NCBI RefSeq assembly: GCF_024169515.1
Contig: NZ_JAMKCQ010000001.1
Span: forward strand, 2,480,001-2,544,000
Direction of reading: 5' to 3'
Length of the DNA: 64,000 bases
Source: Erwinia aphidicola
GTDB taxonomy: Bacteria; Pseudomonadota; Gammaproteobacteria; Enterobacterales; Enterobacteriaceae
In this document: positions 1-7,747 of the stretch, one piece after another
Layout: each line of letters starts with the position of its first letter
Position numbering within the stretch: position 1 is the stretch's first letter
Position numbers and translations under genes: made by a program
The notes under the pieces: model-generated
Databases searched by the model: none
Seen by the model: the letters and a program-made list of their open reading frames with translations, nothing else
Told to the model about the DNA's origin: nothing

Positions 1-2340
1 TGCACGATTGATGCGCTGGAGAATACGCACCGCTACGCCTGGGATGAGCGCGGCCAGCTGCTGCATGACGAGGACTGCTCGGGCTACCAGAGCCACAACC
101 AGTATGATGCCGCCGGACGGCTGGCAGCCCACACCGACGCTGCCGGTAACTGCACGCGCTACCGCTGGAGCGCGGCGGGCCGTTTGCAGCGGCTGACCCG
201 CCCGGACGGGCGCGAGACGCTTTACGAGTACGATGCCGCCGGGCTACTAATCGGCGAGAATATTGACGGCTTCAGCGAGCGTAAGGTAAAACGCAACGTG
301 CGCGGGCAGATTGTCAGCGAGATCAGCCCTGCCGGGCACGTCACCCGTTACCAGTACGATCGCTTTGGCCGCATGACCGGATTGATCAACGCCAACAGCG
401 ACCGCTGGCAGTTTGAGTACGACAGCGGCGAGCGCCTGCTGGCGCAGACTGACTACGCCGGGCGGCGTAAGCGCTATCGCTATGACCAGCAGGGCCAGGT
501 GGTTGAGATAACCCAGCAGCCGCTGCTGCAGGCGGGCGAAGCGCTGGCCGCACACAGCACAAAGATGGAGTATGACGCGCTGGGCCGCATTACCGCCCGG
601 CAGACGGCGGAGCACCGCACCGAGTACCGGTACCAGCCGCGTGGCATCACGCTGCGCAAAGTGGCGCTGGCACAGTGGCAGCAGGCGCAGTCTGCGGGCC
701 AGGCGGTAGCGTGGGCGGAAGAGCTGAACTTTACCCGCGACGCGCTCGGCAACCTGCTGAGCGAGGAGAACCACGGCGGCCTGTGGCAGTATCAGTATGA
801 TGCGCTGGGCAACCTCAGCCAGAGCAGCCGCCCCGATGGTCGGGCGCTGAATTTCCTGCGTTACGGCAGCGGGCACCTGCTGCAGCTCAACCTGCAGCAC
901 GCCGGGCAGAACGAGGAAGTGACGGCTTATCAGCGCGACGCGCTGCACCGCGAGATCGTGCGCAGCCAGGGCGCGCTGAGCCTGGAGACGCGCTATGACC
1001 GCGTCGGGCGCATTGTGATGCGACGCAGCCCGGTGCTGGAACGCCGCTATCAGTGGGACCGGCTTGACCAGGTGGCGCAGCAGACGCTGATTAACGGCGT
1101 CAGCGCCGACGGCGAAGCGCCGTTTGCGCAGCAGCGCTTTGGCTACGATGCCGAAGGGCAGGTGACGCGCAGGCTGCGCCCGCAGCAGGAGGAGCGCTTC
1201 CACTACGACCCGGCGGGCAACCGCACCGATGCACCGGGGCAGGTGGTGTGGCACAACCTGCTGCAGCGGCTGAAGGGGGCGCGCTGGCAGTATGACGGCT
1301 TTGGCCGCCTGACGTGGCGCCGCGCCGCGCGCGACGGCGTGGAGCAGCATTTCGCCTGGGACGACGAGCACCGCGTGTCGGAGGTGACCCTGAGCGGCCA
1401 CCGCGAATTCAGCCGGGTGGCCTACCGCTACGACCTGCTGGGGCGGCGCACGCAGAAGATCCTGCACCGCCACGGCGAGTCCCCGGATGATGCCGAGATT
1501 GTCACTTTCCACTGGACCGGCCTGCAGATGGTCGGCGAGCAGAGCAGCCGTCAGCCTGCGCGCAGCACGCAGTATATCTACGCGGAGGGCGGCTGGGAGC
1601 CGCTGGCGCGGGTCGACAGCGTGGGCGAGAGCAGCGAAACGTACTGGTATCACAGCGAGCTGAACGGCCTGCCGGAGCGCATGACTGACCAGTATGGCGA
1701 GGTGGTGTGGCAGGGGAGTTTCTCCACCTGGGGGGAAACGGAGCGCGAGAGCAGCCCGCGCGGGCTTAAGCAGAACCTGCGCTTTCAGGGGCAGTATTTT
1801 GACGCGGAGACCGGGCTTCACTACAATTTATTCCGCTACTACGACCCGGTAGCAGGGCGGTTTACCCAGCTGGACCCGATAGGGCTGGCGGGAGGGCTGA
1901 ATACCTATGCTTATGTGCCGGACCCGCTGACGTGGGTGGATCCGCTGGGGTTAGCATCTTGTCGACTAAATAATATGGGAAGGACTCCAAGTAAAAATAG
2001 CAAGACTGGTAGAGAAGTTATTGAGCGAATGCGTAGTGAAGGCCGTATTCGGGGTACAGGTGATAGAATGCAATTCAAGAGTTCAACAGATAAAAGATGG
2101 TATAATATCAAAGATGCCGATATGGCTCACTTAACAGATGCGGTTAAATATTGGAATCAAAAAGGTGGTTATTACGGTCCGAAATCTAAAGAAGTTAGAG
2201 CATTTATGAGGGATTCCATGAATTATGAACTGGAATATTATGGTCACAACCGTTCTCAAGGTGCAAGATTATCTGATAGATATAAAACCCCAAGTGATTT
2301 TATTGGCGCGGCAGAAAGATCACAATACTTTTTTAATTAA
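1..2340 (+). CDS. Rhs protein, C-terminal part, with GH-E-type nuclease tip
   Basis: The reading frame is open from the first base, so the gene starts left of the window. The product is an Rhs shell protein built of YD repeats (many xYDxxGRL-like units). The core ends with the usual Rhs signature, PIGLAGGLNTYAYVPDPLTW then VDPLGL (about 1879-1950), after which the toxic tip begins. The tip is about 130 residues and AT-rich, unlike the GC-rich core, as expected of a swapped cassette. It holds REVIERMRSEGRI, then DADMAHL (His codon 2128-2130), then NYELEYYGHNRSQG (Glu codons 2227 and 2233). This pattern resembles the GH-E branch of HNH/endonuclease VII toxins, although the Gly before the His is Ala here. 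The protein would be delivered by a type VI or similar system that is not in the window. The Rhs core is certain; the nuclease family is probable. Confidence 0.9.
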   Translation, partial: CTIDALENTHRYAWDERGQLLHDEDCSGYQSHNQYDAAGRLAAHTDAAGNCTRYRWSAAGRLQRLTRPDGRETLYEYDAAGLLIGENIDGFSERKVKRNVRGQIVSEISPAGHVTRYQYDRFGRMTGLINANSDRWQFEYDSGERLLAQTDYAGRRKRYRYDQQGQVVEITQQPLLQAGEALAAHSTKMEYDALGRITARQTAEHRTEYRYQPRGITLRKVALAQWQQAQSAGQAVAWAEELNFTRDALGNLLSEENHGGLWQYQYDALGNLSQSSRPDGRALNFLRYGSGHLLQLNLQHAGQNEEVTAYQRDALHREIVRSQGALSLETRYDRVGRIVMRRSPVLERRYQWDRLDQVAQQTLINGVSADGEAPFAQQRFGYDAEGQVTRRLRPQQEERFHYDPAGNRTDAPGQVVWHNLLQRLKGARWQYDGFGRLTWRRAARDGVEQHFAWDDEHRVSEVTLSGHREFSRVAYRYDLLGRRTQKILHRHGESPDDAEIVTFHWTGLQMVGEQSSRQPARSTQYIYAEGGWEPLARVDSVGESSETYWYHSELNGLPERMTDQYGEVVWQGSFSTWGETERESSPRGLKQNLRFQGQYFDAETGLHYNLFRYYDPVAGRFTQLDPIGLAGGLNTYAYVPDPLTWVDPLGLASCRLNNMGRTPSKNSKTGREVIERMRSEGRIRGTGDRMQFKSSTDKRWYNIKDADMAHLTDAVKYWNQKGGYYGPKSKEVRAFMRDSMNYELEYYGHNRSQGARLSDRYKTPSDFIGAAERSQYFFN
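631..1952 (+). repeat. Long direct repeat, copy 1 (Rhs core 3' end)
   Basis: This segment is collinear, without gaps, with 3466-4787 at a constant offset of 2835 bases. By eye there are about 20 base differences over 1,322 bases, mostly silent. Identity stops abruptly two bases into the codon after VDPLGL, exactly where the two toxin tips diverge. Confidence 0.95.
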
Positions 2341-2352
2341 GGTCGATATATA

Positions 2353-2787
2353 ATGAAAGAACTTGCTGTGGAAAATAAAAAGTTGGAAGAGGAAATAGTT
2401 GCTATAGTTGAGAAAGGTAATGAGTTTCATGATGTTAAATCTTATGAACGCGCGTTAGGTGAGTATAAAAAAGCTTGGGAATTGATTCCTGAACCCAAGC
2501 TGGATTGGGAGATTGCCGGTTGGATTGCAGCATGTATATATAGTGCTTATTTTGATATGGCAGCCTTCACAAATGCTAAAAAATGGGCGGAAGTTGCATT
2601 GCAAACTCGAGGGTCAGAAATTGATACTGCGCCTATAATGGATCTTGGAATGGTCTGCTTTGAGTTAGAGGAGTATGATGAGTCATTTAAATACTTCGAA
2701 GATGCTTACAGCTATGGTAAAGCCCGTGCTTTTAAAGAAAGGCCCAAGAAATATCTCGATTTTTATTTGTCAAAAAAAAATAACTGA
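2353..2787 (+). CDS. Probable immunity protein for the upstream Rhs tip (TPR-like)
   Basis: This 144-residue protein begins 12 bases after the rhs stop, behind an AAGG ribosome site. It has no signal peptide or membrane segment. The sequence is largely helical, with TPR-like repeats: SYERALGEYKKAWELIP near residue 30 and EEYDESFKYFEDAYSYGKA near residue 105. Small acidic TPR or helical proteins placed directly behind an Rhs tip are usually cognate immunity proteins that bind and block the toxin in the cytoplasm. The assignment rests on position and fold type; no immunity family was recognised with certainty. Base composition is AT-rich, like the tip. Confidence 0.7.
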   Translation: MKELAVENKKLEEEIVAIVEKGNEFHDVKSYERALGEYKKAWELIPEPKLDWEIAGWIAACIYSAYFDMAAFTNAKKWAEVALQTRGSEIDTAPIMDLGMVCFELEEYDESFKYFEDAYSYGKARAFKERPKKYLDFYLSKKNN

Positions 2788-3447
2788 AGTAAAGAATGGT
2801 CGGAATAGTTGTTGTTTTTTCGACCATAGTTTACTTTATGTTCTGTTAATATTTTATCTTGTAAAATCTTAACCAACGCTTTGCCTGGCATAGTGCTAAT
2901 TTACAGTGCTGCCCGGCCAAGCTGTTTAGTGTCAATTAATTCGCCCCTAGAGGTAGCTCAAAGCTATTTTTTTATCTATTCCAGATTAATATATATATGA
3001 GCGTCTGCTTTCAATGGAATTCGCTAAAAAGCTGCATCTTTAAAAGTTGATTTTATTTATTATTTATCATGGTCTTTATTTGTGTTAAGTCACTCCTTTC
3101 CAAGGGGGTAATTTAATATCAGCATCTTTGTTACGAATAGACTAAGGGGTTAACCCGCTGATGGTTTACTGTGAGTTATGCGAGCTGAGCCTCATTTGCA
3201 TTCCACCTGAACAATTAATCTTTCCTATTAAATATTTATTATAATTGGCTGGCGGATAAGAATCTTTGTTATTCCAGCCAACATCCCTTTATAAGCATCA
3301 GCGGCGCGTTATACGCAGAGGTTTGGTCAATTGATTTATGTTATTTGCCCTTTTACTCAGCTAATTGAATCTTAATCTACATCTCTTACTGCTTGGTGTG
3401 GGCGTGAGAAATGAACGTTGTTCGCTGTGCGTCCGACATATTAATAG
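2788..3447. other. AT-rich spacer between the two Rhs cassettes
   Basis: About 660 bases with no convincing gene on either strand and no recognisable transposase remnant. It is much more AT-rich than the surrounding Rhs core. It may hold decayed remains of an earlier toxin or immunity pair, but nothing could be identified. Confidence 0.5.
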
Positions 3448-3465
3448 ACCAATACCGATTACGAT

Positions 3466-4787
3466 TATCAGCCGCGTGGCATCACGCTGCGCAAAGTGGC
3501 GCTGGCACAGTGGCAGCAGGCGCAGTCTGCGGGCCAGGCGGTAGCGTGGGCGGAAGAGCTGAACTTTACCCGCGACGCGCTTGGCAACCTGCTGAGCGAG
3601 GAGAACCACGGCGGCCTGTGGCAGTATCAGTATGACGCGCTGGGCAACCTCAGCCAGAGCAGCCGCCCCGACGGCCGGGCGCTGAATTTCCTGCGCTACG
3701 GCAGCGGGCACCTGCTGCAGCTCAACCTGCAGCACGGCGGCCAGAACCAGGAAGTGACGGCTTATCAGCGCGACGCGCTGCACCGCGAGATCGTGCGCAG
3801 CCAGGGCGCGCTGAGCCTGGAGACGCGCTATGACCGCGTCGGGCGCATTGTGATGCGGCGCAGTCCGGTGCTGGAACGGCGCTATCAGTGGGACCGGCTT
3901 GACCAGGTGGCGCAGCAGACGCTGATTAACGGCGTCAGCGCCGACGGCGAAGCGCCGTTTGCGCAGCAGCGCTTTGGCTACGATGCCGAAGGGCAGGTGA
4001 CGCGCAGGCTGCGCCCGCAGCAGGAGGAGCGCTTCCACTACGACCCGGCGGGCAACCGCACCGATGCACCGGGGCAGGTGGTGTGGCACAACCTGCTGCA
4101 GCGGCTGAAGGGGGCGCGCTGGCAGTATGACGGCTTTGGCCGCCTGACGTGGCGCCGCGCCGCGCGCGACGGCATGGAGCAGCATTTCACCTGGGACGAC
4201 GAGCACCGCGTGTCGGAGGTGACCCTGAGCGGCCACCGCGAGTTCAGCCGGGTGGCCTACCGCTACGACCTGCTGGGGCGGCGCACGCAGAAGATCCTGC
4301 ATCGCCACGGCGAGTCACCGGATGATGCCGAGATTGTCACTTTCCACTGGACCGGCCTGCAGATGGTCGGCGAGCAGAGCAGCCGTCAGCCTGCGCGCAG
4401 CACGCAGTATATCTACGCGGAGGGCGGCTGGGAGCCGCTGGCGCGGGTCGACAGCGTGGGCGAGAGCAGCGAAACGTACTGGTATCACAGCGAGCTGAAC
4501 GGCCTGCCGGAGCGCATGACTGACCAGTATGGCGAGGTGGTGTGGCAGGGGAGTTTCTCCACCTGGGGGGAAACGGAGCGCGAGAGCAGCCCGCGCGGGC
4601 TCAAGCAGAACCTGCGCTTTCAGGGGCAGTATTTTGACGCGGAGACCGGGCTTCACTACAATTTATTCCGCTACTACGACCCGGTGGCAGGGCGGTTTAC
4701 CCAGCTGGACCCGATAGGGCTGGCGGGGGGGCTGAATACCTATGCTTATGTGCCGGACCCGCTGACGTGGGTGGATCCGCTGGGGTT
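3466..4787 (+). repeat. Long direct repeat, copy 2 (orphan Rhs core fragment)
   Basis: This is the second copy of the 1,322-base Rhs core segment. On its left, homology fades within about a dozen bases, just after two in-frame stops (TAA TAG at 3442-3447). The copy is therefore a 5'-truncated fragment and not a second full rhs gene. Confidence 0.95.
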
Positions 4788-5187
4788 GAGTGGTTGTAAT
4801 CTTGGAATTGTATATCGTGGCGATAAACGTCATCCGAATATAATTTTTTCAGAAGGATTTAAACCACTAGGTGATAGTAATAATTTATTCTTGCACGCTT
4901 TGGATAATAAAAATCCGCCAAGTAACTTTATAAGTACATCATTGGATATGGATCGATCGATTGATTTTGCTTCTATGTATAATACACCTGGGTTCCTATA
5001 TTCAATAAAAAGACCTGTTAATGGGGTTGATGTTAATGGTACGCTGGGAGTAAACAGCCCTTATCCTCATGAGGTAGAAATTGCAGTCCCTGGGGTAATT
5101 AAACCTGAAGAAATTCTTGGTGTGACACCAATCAATGCTGATGGTAGTTTTGTAGGTTTCAGTTTTATAAATCCTGTGAGGTTATAG
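3496..5187 (+). CDS. Orphan Rhs C-terminal cassette with ADP-ribosyltransferase tip
   Basis: The frame is open from 3448 to 5187, with the first usable start a GTG at 3496. It lacks a convincing ribosome site and any N-terminal Rhs region, so it is probably silent unless recombined into the full rhs gene upstream. The first 430 or so residues duplicate the Rhs core and end in VDPLGL. The 133-residue tip has the three marks of an R-S-E mono-ADP-ribosyltransferase: VYRGD (Arg codon 4816), FISTS (codons 4927-4941) and HEVEIAVPG, which gives an E-x-E pair (codons 5071 and 5077). E-x-E in this position is typical of enzymes that modify arginine. The tip is AT-rich relative to the core. The frame is intact with no premature stop, so the cassette is recent or maintained. 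The target protein cannot be told from the sequence. Confidence 0.75.
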   Translation: MALAQWQQAQSAGQAVAWAEELNFTRDALGNLLSEENHGGLWQYQYDALGNLSQSSRPDGRALNFLRYGSGHLLQLNLQHGGQNQEVTAYQRDALHREIVRSQGALSLETRYDRVGRIVMRRSPVLERRYQWDRLDQVAQQTLINGVSADGEAPFAQQRFGYDAEGQVTRRLRPQQEERFHYDPAGNRTDAPGQVVWHNLLQRLKGARWQYDGFGRLTWRRAARDGMEQHFTWDDEHRVSEVTLSGHREFSRVAYRYDLLGRRTQKILHRHGESPDDAEIVTFHWTGLQMVGEQSSRQPARSTQYIYAEGGWEPLARVDSVGESSETYWYHSELNGLPERMTDQYGEVVWQGSFSTWGETERESSPRGLKQNLRFQGQYFDAETGLHYNLFRYYDPVAGRFTQLDPIGLAGGLNTYAYVPDPLTWVDPLGLSGCNLGIVYRGDKRHPNIIFSEGFKPLGDSNNLFLHALDNKNPPSNFISTSLDMDRSIDFASMYNTPGFLYSIKRPVNGVDVNGTLGVNSPYPHEVEIAVPGVIKPEEILGVTPINADGSFVGFSFINPVRL

Positions 5188-5610
5188 ATGGACGAGAATT
5201 ATGATGTGGTAAGGGATGTGATAGTATATTGTAATGGTGTAAGGGAAAGCGTAAAAATAAAGTTAAACTTGAGGCGTCCTTGTTATCTGCATTTTTCACG
5301 TAGCAATGGTTTTACCTTTAGTGCAGGCGGCGAAGATTTTTTTGAATGTCTTTGTGAATTAAGAAGAGCTCTGAAAGATGTTACATTCTTATGTAAGGGC
5401 GCGAAGCTAAGTGTTTACCCATCAAGAATGATGCGAGATATGGCTATGGGACTAAAGGCCTATGATCACAAAATTGGCAAGCCTGCTACAAAGATGGATG
5501 AAGTTGATATATTTGATTATGAAGATTTCAATATCACGAATAACCCAAGTGATCAAGATGTTTTCTGGAAAGAGTGGTTGGATTTTTTAATGAAAAAAAA
5601 CGGTTGCTAA
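5188..5610 (+). CDS. Putative immunity protein of the ADP-ribosyltransferase tip (unrecognised family)
   Basis: The ATG directly follows the TAG stop of the cassette with no spacer, the arrangement expected of a toxin/immunity pair. The 140-residue product is soluble and acidic towards its end. It has an apparent beta-rich first half (DVIVYCNGVRESVKIKLNLR, then CYLHFSRSNGFTFSAGG) and a helical C-terminus. No family was recognised. It is one of two candidates for protection against the preceding tip; the other is the glycohydrolase downstream. Confidence 0.55.
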   Translation: MDENYDVVRDVIVYCNGVRESVKIKLNLRRPCYLHFSRSNGFTFSAGGEDFFECLCELRRALKDVTFLCKGAKLSVYPSRMMRDMAMGLKAYDHKIGKPATKMDEVDIFDYEDFNITNNPSDQDVFWKEWLDFLMKKNGC

Positions 5611-5726
5611 TCCTTAATATTTAATTGAAATTATAGAGATTTATATCTATGGTGGATTTTTTTTGAAAGTTATTTTGAGTGTCCTATCGAATTAAACAGC
5701 CATAATAGGCAGAGGGGAGCATTTTG

Positions 5727-6815
5727 ATGGACTTACGCCAATCTTACCCTTCACTTGCTTACCATGTAGAAGAGCATTATCTCCGCTACTGTCCACCTGA
5801 GTATCATTCTTCTTTAACAGAGAGCGGCGATCTGCAAGTAGACTACACTGACTGGCTAAGCGGGCGAAGAGCGTTGCCGCATTGGTTAGGTAATGTTGTT
5901 CCGTATGGTGATGAACTACAGTTGTTGGACCGTGCCAAAGGCTCTCTAGTCGGTCTGGCGGTAGCGGACGCAGTCGGTACCACATTAGAATTTTTGCCAC
6001 GAGATCTGCAGCACGTTAGCGACATAGTTGGCGGTGGTCCTTTCCGGCTTAAGCCGGGGGAGTGGACTGATGATACCTCAATGGCGCTGTGCTTGGCTGA
6101 AACTTATATTCAAGCGGGACACTTGGATATAACGTCGTTTCGTAATCGGTTGGTGAACTGGTACCACTTTGGGGTCAATAGTGCTAACGGTGTATGCTTC
6201 GACATTGGGAATACTACACGCTATGCGTTGGAGCAATATCTAGATAAGGGGCCATCCTGGTTCGGTAATACCGAATCAGATACAGCAGGTAATGCTGCGA
6301 TCATCCGGCAGGCTCCGGCGGGGATATTTCAGCGTCATTCTTTGCTGCGCTCACTCTATGACGGTGAGAAGCAGGGGCTGGCTACTCATGGTGCCATAGA
6401 GTCACTGGATGCCAGCCGTCTTATGGCATATATACTTTATCAGTTACTTAACGGGGCTGATAAGGCAAAGGCGCTGTCTCCTGCTATGCTGCCGTTGAAT
6501 GCCCGTTGCGCATTGATCAATGCCGGAGAGTATAAAAATAAGCAACGCGATGAAATCCGCTCCAGCGGATACGTGATCGATACGCTGGAGGCCGCATTAT
6601 GGGCCGTTTGGCAGACTGATAATTTCCATGATGCAGTACTGCTAGCCGCTAATCTGGCAGATGACGCTGACAGCGTAGCTGCAACAGCAGGTCAGATAGC
6701 GGGAGCTTTATATGGTTATAAAGGTATTCCCGAAAGGTGGCGAGAAAAGCTGGTTGAAGAGCCACGCATTTGCATGATTGCCGAACAGTTATTCCTTTCC
6801 GGACCTAAGGTTTAA
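5727..6815 (+). CDS. ADP-ribosylglycohydrolase family protein, likely enzymatic immunity factor
   Basis: This 362-residue protein begins at ATG 5727 behind GAGGGGAG; an adjacent TTG at 5724 is less likely. The ADP-ribosylglycohydrolase (DraG/ARH) fold starts near residue 70 with DRAKGSLVGLAVADAVG. It carries the first metal-binding motif GEWTDDTSMALCLAE (TDDT at about 114-117) and the last, DADSVAATAGQIAGALYG (DADS at about 313-316). Such enzymes remove ADP-ribose from modified proteins. About 70 residues precede the fold, more than in plain DraG. In the known Tre1/Tri1 pair of Serratia, a glycohydrolase immunity protein uses an N-terminal extension to block the toxin and its active site to undo the modification. 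Placement behind an ADP-ribosyltransferase tip makes the same role likely here. Base composition is intermediate between the toxin tips and the GC-rich backbone. Confidence 0.85.
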   Translation: MDLRQSYPSLAYHVEEHYLRYCPPEYHSSLTESGDLQVDYTDWLSGRRALPHWLGNVVPYGDELQLLDRAKGSLVGLAVADAVGTTLEFLPRDLQHVSDIVGGGPFRLKPGEWTDDTSMALCLAETYIQAGHLDITSFRNRLVNWYHFGVNSANGVCFDIGNTTRYALEQYLDKGPSWFGNTESDTAGNAAIIRQAPAGIFQRHSLLRSLYDGEKQGLATHGAIESLDASRLMAYILYQLLNGADKAKALSPAMLPLNARCALINAGEYKNKQRDEIRSSGYVIDTLEAALWAVWQTDNFHDAVLLAANLADDADSVAATAGQIAGALYGYKGIPERWREKLVEEPRICMIAEQLFLSGPKV

Positions 6816-6870
6816 TGCAAGCGGAGAATCCGCATCAGGCAGCTTATTTTTACTTACTGGCTGCATTTGC

Positions 6871-7186
6871 AGTCCCAGTTTATCAAATACCCTCGCGTGG
6901 TGGCGTTAAAACAGCTGCTTTTTCTCCAGGCTCACATGCTGCTTGCAACTCAGCCACATTTCACCACCGCGCCGGCTCTCTGCCATTTATTGGCCCAGCG
7001 CAGCATAATTACATATGATGCTTTATTGATAGCCGGGTCTTATTACATAAGCATCTTCATCCGTGCGTCCTATCAGGACTAAATCGATACATCACAATAG
7101 TATACTCATCCCTGGAAATAATATAGCGATGACTTTTTCAGGGGTGATCGTATTTTCTCCTGCTTTCCATGTCAAAGCGAAAAATC
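6871..7186 (-). pseudogene. Decayed copy of the 3' part of a yghU-like glutathione S-transferase gene
   Basis: This stretch aligns by eye with 7751 to about 8075, the last third of the intact gene downstream, in the same orientation and with only small gaps. Shared blocks include CGCGT-GTGGCG (6894/7775 region), CAGCTGCT with TTCTCC, GGCCCAGCGCAGCA against GGTCCAGCGCAGCA (6990/7871), GATGCTT, and TCATCCCTGG against TCATCCCCGG. Read on the minus strand it gives ASYVIMLRWA, against ASYKNLLRWT in the intact protein. Stops and frame breaks are present. The copy is strongly diverged and AT-shifted, so the duplication is old or was acquired from another lineage. Confidence 0.7.
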
Positions 7187-7339
7187 AGGTGAGGAGGGAT
7201 GCTGACAGGGATATTCACACTCAGGAAGGCCCTTTTGTCAAACAGTTACATTATTAGAAATGCATAAATAATATGATTGAGGTGTGTGATAATTTACATG
7301 AATATCTTTTAATAACCTTTATAGCAACAAGGATAGCTA

Positions 7340-7627
7340 ATGAACGATAAAAAAATCAGCAGCCTGGTAATATACAAACTGATGCTGATAGGCTTTGGGG
7401 TATCAATAATGGTATTGTCCACCATCATTGGCATAGCCGGTATATTCGGTGCAGGCGTGGTGAAATTTAACGATAAACTCATTACGGGTATTGCCGCATT
7501 ACCTGTTTCTCTGTTTAGTGGCCTGCTCATCACGGTGGGATTTACTGCTTTTTTTGGTACCCTGGCTTTTATCGGGCTGTGGTTATATAGCAAAGTCAGG
7601 CCGCTTAAAATAAAAGTCATTGATTAA
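7340..7627 (+). CDS. Small inner-membrane protein of unknown function
   Basis: This 95-residue protein starts at ATG 7340 behind AAGGA. Two long hydrophobic segments are clear: about residues 10-38 (YKLMLIGFGVSIMVLSTIIG and following) and about 50-83 (LFSGLLITVGFTAFFGTLAF and following). They are joined by a short polar loop, and a basic tail (SKVRPLKIKVID) ends the protein. This suggests a two-helix membrane hairpin. No family was recognised. It lies alone between the decayed yghU copy and the intact yghU gene, which reads towards it. Confidence 0.6.
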   Translation: MNDKKISSLVIYKLMLIGFGVSIMVLSTIIGIAGIFGAGVVKFNDKLITGIAALPVSLFSGLLITVGFTAFFGTLAFIGLWLYSKVRPLKIKVID

Positions 7628-7747
7628 TCATCTTATCGGTAAGCACGATATCCCACTCTATACGGCACGGGCGGTATCTCTCCGTGAGGCTTAAGACGAA
7701 ATGCCGGTGGGATTGGGCGGCCTGGCTCAGGCCGCCCTCTGCCGCTC

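Noticed and set aside
247..1821. Long minus-strand open frame (524 codons) opposite the rhs gene, with a similar one at 3361-4656
   Set aside because: It mirrors the GC-rich Rhs repeats on the coding strand; composition is Arg/Ala/His/Leu-rich low-information sequence without a start signal.
2788..3447. H-repeat or other insertion-sequence remnant between the Rhs cassettes
   Set aside because: E. coli rhs loci often carry one here, but no transposase words or terminal repeats could be found.
6815..7257. Small plus-strand open frames after the glycohydrolase gene
   Set aside because: They cover the decayed yghU copy, which runs on the minus strand, and have no ribosome site or recognisable domain.
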